This document shows positions 53,400 to 64,000 of a DNA stretch of 64,000 nucleotides, in pieces. Each line of letters opens with the position of its first letter. Position 1 is the first letter of the stretch. Origin of the DNA: Cynocephalus volans (Eukaryota > Chordata > Mammalia > Dermoptera > Cynocephalidae). The notes beneath the pieces were generated by a model, which did not search any database, had not been told where the DNA came from, and worked only from the letters and a program-made list of their open reading frames with translations. Both the position numbers and the translations under genes were made by a program. The DNA lies in assembly GCF_027409185.1 (NCBI RefSeq), contig NC_084462.1, positions 181,898,071-181,962,070 of the forward strand, read 5' to 3'.

Positions 53400-54850
53400 T
53401 TACCCAATACTTTGAAGGAAAGTCAGTTTTTAATCCAAGATGAAATTCTTAATAGAATATCAAATCTTGAAAATTTGACTGTGAAAGAAAATTCTAAAAT
53501 TAAAAATTCTTCTTTTCTGTATAAAAGAAAGTAGATTTCTGAGGCATGACCTTTAAGGTCCCAGCTTGCTGTGAGGTGCCTCTAGAATATCTCCCACTTG
53601 TACACTGTGCACCCACACATGATTGTGCTTCAGGAAGCTGGGATAAGGCATTTTGTCTTTCCTGAAGCATGTTGTTCAGTGGGGGGAAGGGTATAGTTCT
53701 GTATCTTGCCTGGGTGGGGTGGGGGGTAGTGTCAGTGAAAATTCTCAGCTTGAATGCAGTGTAATAGGCTCCTTATTAACCCTGACTACAATACATAAAA
53801 CAAAACAAAACAAATCTCTCCAAACCAGGCTTCAGCACGTTTGAATAGTTGTGTCATCTCTTTGGCTGAACAGGTCACTCATGGTCAGATGAGGCTCTGT
53901 GCTTCCTGCCATCTAGGAGCAGGGTGTACCTACTGACATTGATTTCATGTGTAGAAATAAATATTCTATTTTGTGCCATCTTTTCACAGCATGTTTTATG
54001 TTGCATTACAGCAATTCTAACACGTTACATTTGTAGTAAGTGAGACCAATTTCATAAATTGCTGTTTGTCCACTTCTAGGATAACTAGTGAATTTCTTTG
54101 CATTTGTTTGACAGGTTCATACATTGAGATGTGGGGAGAATGTTAGCAAGTTTATTTACTTTTAGATGACTTTGGCATAGATAATGTTAATTTTTAAAAT
54201 TATTGAATAATCGCATAGGGAATTACTATTTATAGAGCACCTTTCATATGTGCTTATTTATAGCAGTCTTGTGAAGAAGGACATAGGCATTTTACACATA
54301 AGGGAACTAAGGCTGACTTACCCAGTGTTGTATGTGATGGCGCTAGCAATTTTTAAAGCTGTAATTTGATGTCAGGTCTGTCTGACTAAAATTCTCATGG
54401 TTCTCTCTAGTGCCCCAATTTGGTGATTTATACCACTAAATATATTTATCTGACTGTCCTGGAAACACTGTTACAGCTGGCTGTGTTGGCCTCATCTTTT
54501 TCATATGCGTATTTCTTACATTGTTGTGAATATATTGAACATATTAGTTTTTTTTTTTTAACCTGAAATCCATAGACCCTCTGAACCTATATGGAAAATG
54601 TTTTATGTATGTTTTTTGTGGAAGTTGTCAGCATCTGTAGCTTTCATCACATTGTCAGTGGATTCTGACCAAAAAAACCCCCCAAAAAACAAAAAAACGC
54701 AACCCCCTAAAACCTCAAGTATCAGTGCTTTATGCCATTAATATTTCCCCAGCACTTTATTATTAAATGAATTATATGCATAAAGTGCTTAGAGCAGTGT
54801 CTTGACAGGAAATTCACTATTATTATGACATTTACAGTTTTCTATATGCA
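53400..54850. other. Intron DNA, nothing recognised
   Basis: About 1.4 kb without a clear repeat or gene. Confidence 0.4.
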
Positions 54851-54859
54851 TGGTCTCTA

Positions 54860-55568
54860 AAACTTTTTAATAACTGGATGGTAGTCTGTGGGATAGAATA
54901 TTACTAGATATACCAATCACTGTTGTTGGCTATATTTGGACTGCTTTTTATTTTTTTCTTATAAGGAATTTGAGATGAGTCTCTGAGTATTTATAACACT
55001 TCCCTGTATTTTGGATTATTTTCTTGGATTCCCCAAAATGAAATTACTGGATCAAAATGTATGAACATTTTTAAGGCTCTTATACATATGAGTATTTCCA
55101 GATTGCTTTCCAGAAGACATATACCAGTGTATACCAGCTGCATATTGCAATATATTGAGTATATTTTACTATATGCTCCCACTTCCAATGGACAAAAGAT
55201 AAATTTAATAGGCAAAAGATTATCTTATTTAGTATGTATTTTTCCAGTTTCCAAAGAGGTGTTCTCTTTTGTGAATTGTCTTTGTGGCCTCTTCCTATTG
55301 AATAGGGTTTTTATGATTTTTTCTTATCAGTTTGAGATATTAACACTTAGATATCTGTTGCAAGTATGTATTCTCAAATTCCTTGTCTTTTAAGTATTTA
55401 GCTATATTTGTTTTTAATCAAATTTGTGGTTTCTTTTGCATGTGCTTCTATCATTTCTAATTTCTAAGTTCTCCTTCCCTGTCTCATTTCTCCTAGTTTT
55501 TCTCATGCATTTTTTCCTCATATCTATTTCTGAAGTCTCCTGATATAAAAAATATTGAACCGCTCTCT

Positions 55569-55616
<48 letters not shown>

Positions 55617-56160
55617 TTATTTAAATGCATATATGCATATGCAGAAATGAGCTTAAAGTTAGCTATGCTTCTTTATAACGATTGCATAGAGTATATGGAT
55701 ATAACTGTAATTTGACCCTACTGATGGACATTTTCTTGTTTCTAATATTTTGTATTACAACTTATTCTGCATGGCTTGTCTTTCTACATATAACCTCTGT
55801 TCACTTGGATTAACTTTTCTGTGGAGTAGATTCCTGAAGTGGAATTACTGGATCAAAATTTAAATATAAACTACCAGATCTGTAAAGGCCATTTTTTATT
55901 CCCTGCAGATTTTGAAAATATTCTTAAAGTAAGGGCAATCATCAGTCTTTTTAACTAGGGGACTTAAGCATCTTTTCATATGTTGTGGGTCTTTTTTTTT
56001 TCTTTCTGTGTACTCCCTGTTTGTGACCTTGGCTCATTTTACTGAGTTTCTTATTGATTTATAAGAACTTTTTGTATGTTAAAGGAACTAGCAAGCCCTT
56101 TGACATATACTTTGTCAATGTTTTCCTTTTGATGATATGTTTAGTTTGGCTGTACTAATG
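54860..56160 (-). mobile_element. Old LINE fragments (antisense), two homologous segments
   Basis: 'aaatgaaattactggatcaaaatg' (55035) and 'aagtggaattactggatcaaaat' (55837) show that the same antisense LINE region is present twice, at about 54860-55390 and 55640-56150, split by simple repeats. Confidence 0.5.
55566..55616. repeat. (CT)n(GT)n(AT)n microsatellite
   Basis: Contiguous CT, then GT, then AT dinucleotide runs. Confidence 0.95.
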
Positions 56161-56310
56161 TTTGAAATTTTGTGTAAACAGATTTATCATCTTTATGACT
56201 TCTGCGATTATTAATCTTTAGTTTTTGTCAGTTTGCTAGTAGAAAGGTGATTTTTTAAAAAGTATTTACTTTTTTGTGATGTTAATAATTTTACAGTTTA
56301 AGAAAAAGTT

Positions 56311-56390
56311 ATTCCCGTTACTGGCCAGCCGCCAAAATAAATAAATAAGTAGATAGATAAATAGCTGCCTAAATAAATAAATGTTGTTTG
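56311..56390 (+). mobile_element. SINE monomer 3' shard with AAAT tail
   Basis: 'ttactggccagccgcc' is the last part of a plus-strand monomer, followed by an AAAT/AGAT repeat tail. Confidence 0.7.
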
Positions 56391-59135
56391 AACAAAGGAA
56401 GAATGCCTTTAAATTGCTATGAGGGAGCGTTCCTTTGTTTTCTCTAGTTGCATTGTATCTAGATTTAGTTTTTTGTAGTTCTTATAGTGTTTAAACACTG
56501 GAAATAAATATTCAAGTTTAAGATAATTGTCTTCTGTACACTTTGGATTATGTACTTTTTCTCCAAATGTCAGTACTTTTTAAAAAAATGATAGTTTAGA
56601 AAGCCAGCAAAAACATTTAGCTTTCCCCCAGATCACAGATTTACAGTGTAGAGTAGAATGGGTTTTCCTCTTTGTTTTCAAAGCAATTTGACAAAGTTGC
56701 TACATCAGAAAGAATAGAAGGCTGTGTACCAATTCTGGGAATAGCACACATAACAAATAGCCCAAGGCCATTATCAACTCAGGTGCAGAAGTTGTTGCGG
56801 AAGACTTATTAATAGTTGTTTTTAGAAACACTGGGTGGGGACGGGTTTAAAGACGGAGATTCTAATAGAAAGCTATTTGGGACTTATAGGGAAGGGAGAG
56901 ATGGCTTTTAATGGGAACAGTATTAGACAGTATTCTTACCTTTATAGTATTGTTTTCTATCCAAGTTTTAGATATGATTCTCTTGGGATTCTTTTCTTGA
57001 CTTTTACAGCTGCCACTGTACTGTTCATGACTGTATCCATGGGAACATAAGTAGGATAACATAAGTTTATAACTTGTTGCTAGGCAGGTCTAGTTTGTAA
57101 TGTATGAAAATTTTCTCATTAAAAAGTGTTTGGATGTTTAACCTTTTGTAGGAGAAGTTGTCTAAATAGGGTAGTTTGGAATTACAACTGCAAAATTGTA
57201 TAAGTCCTTTCTAGTAGAAAGGACTAGTCATGTTTGTAATTTTTTTCCTCAGGAATTCCGTATCCAGTGAAACATGTTTGTAATTAGTTGCATGTTTGAA
57301 ATGGAAGAGAATTAGTTGAAATAACTGATCGTGTGTCATATGCCTGGCCACTTAGGCTTAGTTGACAAGTCATGATTCAGATGTGTATGGACTAGATGTG
57401 AACACTCGATCCATCCTAGTGTGTACATCAAATTTCAGAATAATAGATATCTTAGGTAGTCCTTGACTCTGAAAGATTTGGGGGATGAACCAAGGAAGCC
57501 TCATGGAGATTGAGATACCTGTTTGCAGTTTTAATTTTTTTAATTAAAAATTTTTAGGTAATGTTCATTTATTAGGTTTGAACTTATGTAGCTGTGACTG
57601 AAATTTCTCTTTGTAAAGAAGTCACATTAGGAATATGAGCAGCACTGAATCTGCATATTTATCAAAGGGACCTTATATCATTTCTGGATTTCATGTTGGG
57701 GATATTTGAGAAACCTCTCTTGTGATTTGATAAGGCCCAGTATTTGGGGATGAGGGTGGTTAACATAGGGAATGATGTAGTTGTGCTCCGTTCCATTTGG
57801 GTTTTAGTTTTTACCCCTTTCCCTTCACTCCTGCCCTAACTGTATCTCGGTCCGGTGTCCTTTTGGTTTTTTAATCTAATGGAGGGAATATGTAGGAATA
57901 GAAGGAATGTAATAGGAAGGAATAAACTTCTTTGTTTGCTAGTATTAAGTGTCTGTGATCTTAAAAATCTATGGTTGGCATAAGTTGTATGGAGTGTCTC
58001 AAGTTTCTTACTTCTGAATCATAGAAAATAAAATTTTAGAGCTGGGTAGGATTATTGAGATTATTCGGCAAGAGGGAATTGAGGAACAATTCAATTCCAC
58101 AGATTGTTATTGAATGTGTTTCTTTGTTAAATGGGCATAATATTTATCTCAGGGTTGATATTAGGGTTAAGAGAGCAACTTCATAAAAGTCTTGGGCTGC
58201 GCTAATGGTATAATGATAATACTAATAGTAAAACTTGTTGAACACAGTGTGTGCTAGTGTAGTATGGGCAGAAATGTATTCTGAGACAGTACAGGAGAGA
58301 TTGGGGTGTTGAGAATGGAGTCAGGGACGGCCATTTTAAAGACTGTACAGTGTTCTAAACTTGATATTGAAGGCTTACTAAGCATTAGAAATGGAGAAGA
58401 GATTAAATTTGAGAGGATGTGAGCAAACCATATAGAGTTGGCAGGAAAGGAAGGGAGGCAAAAAAGATTGTTTGATGCATTGAGTAATGGGATACTATGC
58501 CCAGTAGAGCAGTCTGGAGATGTCACTGATGTTTTGGAAACTGAAAAAAATAGGTTTGTATATAGTAATTACCTTGGCAGAACTGAAAGGGGTCGTAGTG
58601 ATGCCTGTAACAAGCAGATTGCTGCTACAGAACCTCAGAAAGGCCTAGGAAGTGGAGGTACCAGAGGCTTAGGTGTGGTGTGGACGGGGCTAAAGTGGAG
58701 GACTGACTGAAAGTCTACAGGAAGTCCTTAGATCTCTAGATTCTGGCTTTGCTCCAGTAGCCCAACAACTATGCCTTCCTTATCCTGGCACAGGACAAGT
58801 TTACTCTTAGTAGAGTTTAAACCGGAGGGACATTAGATTTGAAGAGGAGAGGATGGATGGGACTGGACATGAGTGGGAAAGTGCATAGATTAAGTGAAAG
58901 TTTGCATTTCGAATGGTGAGAATCTCAGGGCATCCTAGAATTCTCATAGCCTGGTCTATACCTTCCAGACAGCAGATTAGAAGATTCTTCTATGGGGAGG
59001 GAACTGGCCCAGACGTAAAGGTCTACAGACACTGACAATTGAATGTCACCCCATATTCCAGTTATTGCTGCTAACAACTGTTGATGTTACTGTTGCCTTA
59101 GAACAACAATCATTTTATTATATTTATTATTTTTT
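56391..59135. other. Intron DNA, nothing recognised
   Basis: About 2.7 kb with no recognisable repeat or gene, the longest quiet stretch in the window. An A/T palindrome sits at 57534-57555. Confidence 0.4.
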
Positions 59136-59139
59136 GGTG

Positions 59140-59570
59140 GTCAGGCTGTAGGAAGGGCTCAGTTGGGCATTTTTGGCTTGGGTTTCTCTGGTGGCTAGAG
59201 CTGAAACAGCAGAGGTGCTGAAGCAGCTGGGGCTGGCTGAACATCTTTCTTTATGTGGTCCCTCAGCATGGCTGATTGGTGCTCCTGTGTCACAGCACTG
59301 TGGCCTCTGATTGCTTACAGGAAAGTGCAGGCTTCAAAAGCAAGTATCCCAAGAGAGCCAGGTGTAAGCTGTCTTACCTTCTATGACCTAACCTTGGAAG
59401 TCACATAGCATCATTTCTGCCATAGTCACAAGTCTGCTCTGCTTCATGAGGAGGGAACATAGATTCATTCCATCCCTTGATAGGAGTTGAATCAAAGTCA
59501 CATCATAAGGAGAATGTGTGGGATGAGGAATATTGTTGTGGCCATTTTTGGAAAACACAGTCTACCACAG
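59140..59570. mobile_element. Old LTR-like interspersed repeat, copy 1
   Basis: 'ggaagggctcagttgggcatttttggc', 'atcccaagagagccagg', 'ccttggaagtcacatagcatc' and 'ggaaaacacagtctaccac' match the order seen at 60960-61470. Confidence 0.5.
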
Positions 59571-60955
59571 CTTTCCATTTACTCAAAACAATTCACATTC
59601 TTCCTACATGTAAATTATACTCACACTCCCCTTGCCCTTCCTATGCCATTATGGCATTAGCTACAAGTTCAGGATCTTGTCAGCTAGTATATGTGCTGCC
59701 GAAGCGAGCACAGGATCTTGTCAGCTAAATCAGGTCCAGCTGTGGTCCCCCCAAGCTCCTCAGCTATGCTTCCTCTAGATCTGAAGCTGTGGAATTTAAG
59801 AAATAAGTAATCTGCCACTCCCTCCGATTTAGAATGGCAGGACAGGCTTAGGATAATTGCTGTAGACACATCTATTCAGATAAGGGGAAAACAGGAGGCA
59901 GAGTAGTCACTGATCCACAGTTTCTTTCTGAAATTCAGCTGGATACATGTTGCCAGTTCCTTGATTAGGACTTAGTTATTTCACTTGAGAATGATTTTCC
60001 AAGGCTCTTGTCTCTGCTTCCTGAGAGCTTTGTTTCACGAACTTCTGAATTACCCTTTTCCATAAGAAATGTCTGGTTTTTATAACAGTAATTTTCTTAG
60101 TCTGCTTCATGTGCATAATATTTTGGGAGGAACAAAACCTCCCTTCATTTTGTACTGTTTTTCTCTCTTTCAGTCCAGAGTAGTACAGTTCCTTTAAACA
60201 TTTCGTGGGTTCTTTGTGTGTCAATTTATAATCCACTCCATTAGACAGAAAGCATGCTTACACATCTCTTTGTGATAAGTCCTTTACTTTCTTGGGCTCC
60301 TTGTGAGTCTGTGGGACAACCAACCTTAGTATTCTTTAAAATTCTGTTGTTTAATGAAGAGGATCTTTGGAAGCAGCCCTCAAGAACCTTAGAAGGTCCT
60401 CGGTCTGTTTGAAAGGTCAATATGGAACCTTCTTAAGATCTCTCTGAGGTTTTAAAGTTTTATAATCACAACCTGGACTTGATCTTTTACCCAGAGAATT
60501 TTGAGAATCATTTCTCATGTCTTAGTTTGAGAATCATTTTGCCCTTCAGAGACGCTGTGATGAGAAATAGTTTTATTTTGAACCTAGTAAGTTTGGCTCT
60601 TTTATCTGTTTTCTACAATTCATCTCTGTTCTCTCGTTTTATCATAGGCAATGTGAAGAGGTGGGGCTGCACTTTCACCATTCTGCTGAGATATCCTTAG
60701 ATAGATTATTGGGCTTATTAGGTGTTTCCTGTTTTCCATGTTTCTGCAGGCGACATTTTCTACCACTATGTAATAGAGGTCCCCTTTTCTCCAGTGTACA
60801 GTAATAGTTTTCTTAATTAAGCTTTTACTGATAGTCTCCTTGTCGAGCCCTTCAGGCTTTTACTAACAGCCTCTTCAAGGCCTTCCAGTTCTGTCTGTGC
60901 CACCTGGACCCAAAGCCAGTACCACATGTTTTTGTTGCAGCAGCATCTCACTTCC
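59571..60955. other. Intron DNA, nothing recognised
   Basis: No gene or clear repeat; may be the diverged interior between the two flanking related copies. Confidence 0.35.
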
Positions 60956-60959
60956 AGGT

Positions 60960-61470
60960 GCCAAAATCTGTTCCATTCACTCTTGCTGCCTGAAAAATGA
61001 CCCAGAATTTAGTGACTTAAAATAATTTCATGGTTTCTGTAGGTCAGGAATTTGGGAAGAGCTCTATTGGACAATTCTGGCTCAGGTCATTTCTGCAGTT
61101 GCAGTCAGTCAGGTGGTGGAGCTGGAAGGGCAGTGGCATGGGGCGGGTGAGGCAGCGCATGTGGCTGCAGGTGGCTGGGCATCTCTGTCTCCATGAGGTC
61201 TTTCTGTGTGCACTGGCTTGCACTCCTTCTTCAGGGCACTCTGACTGCTCATATGGTAGCTCTGGGCCCCAAGAGAACCAGGCAGATTCTGTTTCACCTT
61301 TTATGACTTAGTCTTGGAAGTCATATCACATCACATCAATTCTGCTGTAGTCACAAACTTGTCAAGGTTCTAGGGGAAGGAACATAGCCCTCAGCTCTTA
61401 AGGTGGGAGTGTCAGTTGGCCACACTGTAAGAAGATCATACGGGGTCGGAGGAAAATGTAATCTACTATA
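60960..61470. mobile_element. Old LTR-like interspersed repeat, copy 2
   Basis: 'gtaggtcaggaatttgggaagagctc', 'gggccccaagagaaccagg' and 'cttggaagtcatatcacatc' are in the same orientation as 59140-59570. Confidence 0.5.
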
Positions 61471-62203
61471 GCTCTTAGAGAAACAGTTAGATCTCTGTCT
61501 GATCACCTGCAGAGAAGTCTTGCCACTTATTAAGCCCTATCTGTGCACGTAAAATTAAGATCTACTTTTTAGTTAGTACTTCCTTCTTAAATATGATCAC
61601 TCAAGGATTATCAAACACATGAAGAAAGCTCTCTAACAGTCTAATACAAACAGATAAAAAACCAAGTGAAGAAACAGGAAATGCAAGTTGCAGAAGGAAA
61701 GCTCAGACTTCAAAAACAAGCTTCAAGGGCTAAGAGAAAATGCGTGACACAAAAATAGGATGATATAAAATAGGGGATGATTCAGAGAACAAGAAAGAGC
61801 TCTTGGACAATGGAGTAGCAGGGAAAAATTCCAATAGAAAACTGAGGAAGTCTTTTAGAAAGTCGTAGGCAAACACCGATGGAAAAGAGAAGGGACAATG
61901 CCCGAACCTTAGATCCTGGAGTGAAAAGTATTGTTTGAGGTGGGAGGAGGAAGTGCAGAATGTGCATAGGGACTGTATTCTAAGTGGTAATGAATTAATG
62001 TTAATTTTCTTTAAGTGTGATAATGGCACCATGGTTACATAGGAGATTGTCTTTATTTCTAGAAGACGTATGCTAAAGGAAGTATGATGTCTGCATTCTT
62101 CAGATGGGAAGAGGTGTCTGTGCATGTGTATAGAGGGGGAGAGGGAGGGTGGGTAGAGAGAGGGCATGTATAAGATTGAGAGACAAAGCAGTTATGACAA
62201 TGT
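61471..62203. other. Intron DNA, nothing recognised
   Basis: Purine-rich, with 'gaggtgggaggaggaag'-type text. No gene recognised. Confidence 0.35.
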
Positions 62204-62335
62204 TTTTGGTCTTTTTCGTGACCGGCACTCAGCCAGTGAGTGCACCGGCCATTCCTATATAGGATCCGAACCCGCGGCGGGAGTGTTGCTGCGCTCCCAG
62301 CACCGCACTCTCCCGAGTGCACCACGGCTCAGCCC
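62204..62335 (-). mobile_element. SINE, GC-arm subtype
   Basis: Minus strand, with a slightly mutated arm (gagtgttgctgcgctccc). Flanks tatgacaatgtt and tatgacataatgtt form the target duplication. Confidence 0.9.
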
Positions 62336-62974
62336 TATGACATAATGTTAATAATTGATGATAAATGTAAAAACAAAACAGAAGAGAATACTTCAGAGTT
62401 AATGGATCAGTTCAGGAGATCCAACGTCTGCATTATTAGGTGTTCCAGAGAGAGGGGAAAGAGAAAATTGAGAGGAAACAATATTAAATTAAATTAATCC
62501 TTAAAAATTTTCCAAAACTGAAGACCAAAAAGTCTCCAGATTGAACAGACCCGCTGAGTGACTAGCACAATAAATAAAAGAAACTATGGATTGGTACATT
62601 ACAATGGGATTTCAGAACACTGAGACTAGAGAGGATCCTAAAATCTTCTAGAGGGGGAAGAATCAATTTACAATAATGGATTGGGAATCCATATGACACT
62701 GGAATCTAGGTGACAGTAGAGCAGTGCCCTCAAAATTCCAGGAACATTATTTCCAATTTAGGATTCTATGCCCACCTGTGTGAAGGTAAAGACATTTTTA
62801 GACATTTAAGGCTTTTTTTTTTTTTTTTTAAAGAGGGTGAGTGGCTTATTCTCTCTCTCTGTATCCACATATTGCTTTGTTTCCCCTGGACCATTTGAAA
62901 ATAAGTTGCAGACACAACGCTCCATTTCTTCCCCCTAAGGTTTTTTTTTTTTTTTTTTTCTTTTTCTTTTTCTT

Positions 62975-63455
62975 TTTTTTTAATAACAGCTTTATTGAGA
63001 TATAATTCACACAATTCACCCATTTAAAGTGTACAGTTTTGTGATTTTTAGTATATTTACTGAGTTGTACAATCATCACCACTCTGTTTTAGAACATTTT
63101 CGTCACTTCTCAAGGGAACTCCATGCTCACTAGCAGTCACACCCCATTTTTCCCAACCCCTCAGTGCTAGGCAACTACCAATCATTTTCTGTCTCTGGAT
63201 TTGCCTGTTTTGGACATTTCAGGTATATGGGGTCATGTAATATGTGGTCTTTGGTGACTGAATTTTTTCACTTAGATAATACTTTGAAGAGTCAAACGTT
63301 ATAGCATGGATCAGTCTTTCATTCCTTTTTATTGCTGAATAATATTCTGTTTTATAAGTATACCTCATTTATCCATTCATCAATTGATAGGCATTTGTAT
63401 TATTTCCACTTTTTAGCTATTATGAATAATGCTGCTGTGAACATTTGTGTGCAGA
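62975..63455 (-). mobile_element. L1 3' UTR to ORF2 end (antisense)
   Basis: 'aacagctttattgagatataattcac', 'gttgtacaatcatcaccac', 'ttgcctgttttggacatttc', 'attgctgaataatattctg' and 'attatgaataatgctgctg' are all antisense L1M hallmarks. Confidence 0.85.
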
Positions 63456-64000
63456 TTATATATATATGCAATACTGAAGCTTATAAGCTCATTTTTATTA
63501 GAAAGATGTAACTTGAGGATTTATTCTGATAAGGTGGAAAATTAATCCAGTAAAGAGGAAGATGTGGGATATAGGACACAGGAAATAAGAAGTCAGCAAA
63601 ACTTTGGTTATGTCTAAATTATTTATATGTGGTGTCCATATACTTGTATATATGTGTATGTGTGTGGTTTCTTAAATCTGGAGCCTTAAATTGAAAATGA
63701 ACTCACCCTAAGAAGCTGTGAGGACGGGAGACCAGAAGGAAGCAAGTTAAAGCATCTGTGGAGGGTCTTAGATCTCTCTGGTGGAAGGTGCACATATTGA
63801 CTTGGGCCAGACACTGATGGAAGCTTGAGATTTCTTGTTATGAATGTCTTGAAAATGGATAACGAGCCTGTCTATGAGAGAAAGGTATTTGTGCCAGGTC
63901 TTGGCCTTCAGGACATGTGACTCTCCACATCCTTGTTGGATTTATTGTGGGCCATGCCAGCTTTCCTCATGGCATTCTTGTTTTGACTGACCAGCTTCTG
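63456..64000. other. Intron DNA to window end, nothing recognised
   Basis: No RCOR1 exon or repeat recognised. Confidence 0.4.

Larger units (their letters stand above)
19495..64000 (+). other. RCOR1: RCOR1 intron 2 (5' part, at least 44.5 kb)
   Basis: Starts with the exon 2 donor and runs off the window. It contains no further recognisable RCOR1 exon. Its content is repeats, one processed pseudogene and ordinary intronic DNA, listed separately. Confidence 0.85.

Noticed and set aside
1489-62335. Regularly recurring ~165-bp sequence as an array or CRISPR
   Set aside because: Copies are dispersed on both strands with individual target duplications; no spacer regularity. They are SINEs.
19495-64000. 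RCOR1 exon 3 and later exons
   Set aside because: Looked for DNA coding KLARRSQERDNLGM and for ELM2-type sequence; none seen by eye. A translated alignment would settle it.

Overview
The window is mammalian nuclear DNA, most likely from a colugo (Dermoptera, Galeopterus/Cynocephalus). The main clue is a very abundant tRNA-Ile-derived SINE. It occurs as ~90-bp monomers and ~165-bp dimers, has recognisable A and B boxes, and in well-kept copies still carries the anticodon loop CTGATAA (GAT). This fits the dermopteran CYN/t-SINE family. The species call is an inference from memory of that family; no database was consulted. L1, L2, MIR, MaLR-type LTRs and Tigger/hAT/mariner-like DNA elements confirm a placental mammal.

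Layout. About 1-17.6 kb is intergenic and made mostly of repeats. Its one notable gene-like object is a full-length, flanked retrocopy of HMGB2 on the minus strand (about 12001-13143) with an intact 207-codon ORF (12411-13034), inserted into an old antisense L1 that already carried, or later received, a SINE at the same target site. From about 17.6 to 19.9 kb lies a strong CpG island with CCAAT and GC boxes and no obvious TATA box. It contains the start of RCOR1 (CoREST1) on the plus strand: exon 1 coding part 19115-19358, a 76-nt intron, and a 60-nt exon 2 (19435-19494). Everything from 19495 to the end (at least 44.5 kb) is read as RCOR1 intron 2; no later RCOR1 exon was found by eye.

Intron 2 holds some 28 colugo-type SINEs (mostly antisense to RCOR1), old L1/L2/MIR pieces, two MaLR/ERVL-type LTRs, a Tigger with a mariner-like MITE nested inside it, a second full Tigger-like element, a 5'-truncated processed pseudogene of ITGAE (48500-49282, minus), and an unusual ~1.5-kb L1-derived unit (51543-53044, minus). 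That unit joins an L1-like 3' end to an L1-like 5' end, with an 82-83-bp tandem repeat between them.

No bacterial-type system, CRISPR array or operon is present. The best candidates for something new are the compact L1-derived element with its VNTR, the intact HMGB2 retrogene in its twice-hit target site, a SINE subtype with a GC-rich arm in place of the tRNA-Ile anticodon arm, and a short SINE subtype that seems to come from fusion within the dimer. Repeat names were assigned by recognition, so subfamily names are deliberately loose. Coordinates of repeat edges are good to a few bases where a target-site duplication is quoted and to tens of bases otherwise.
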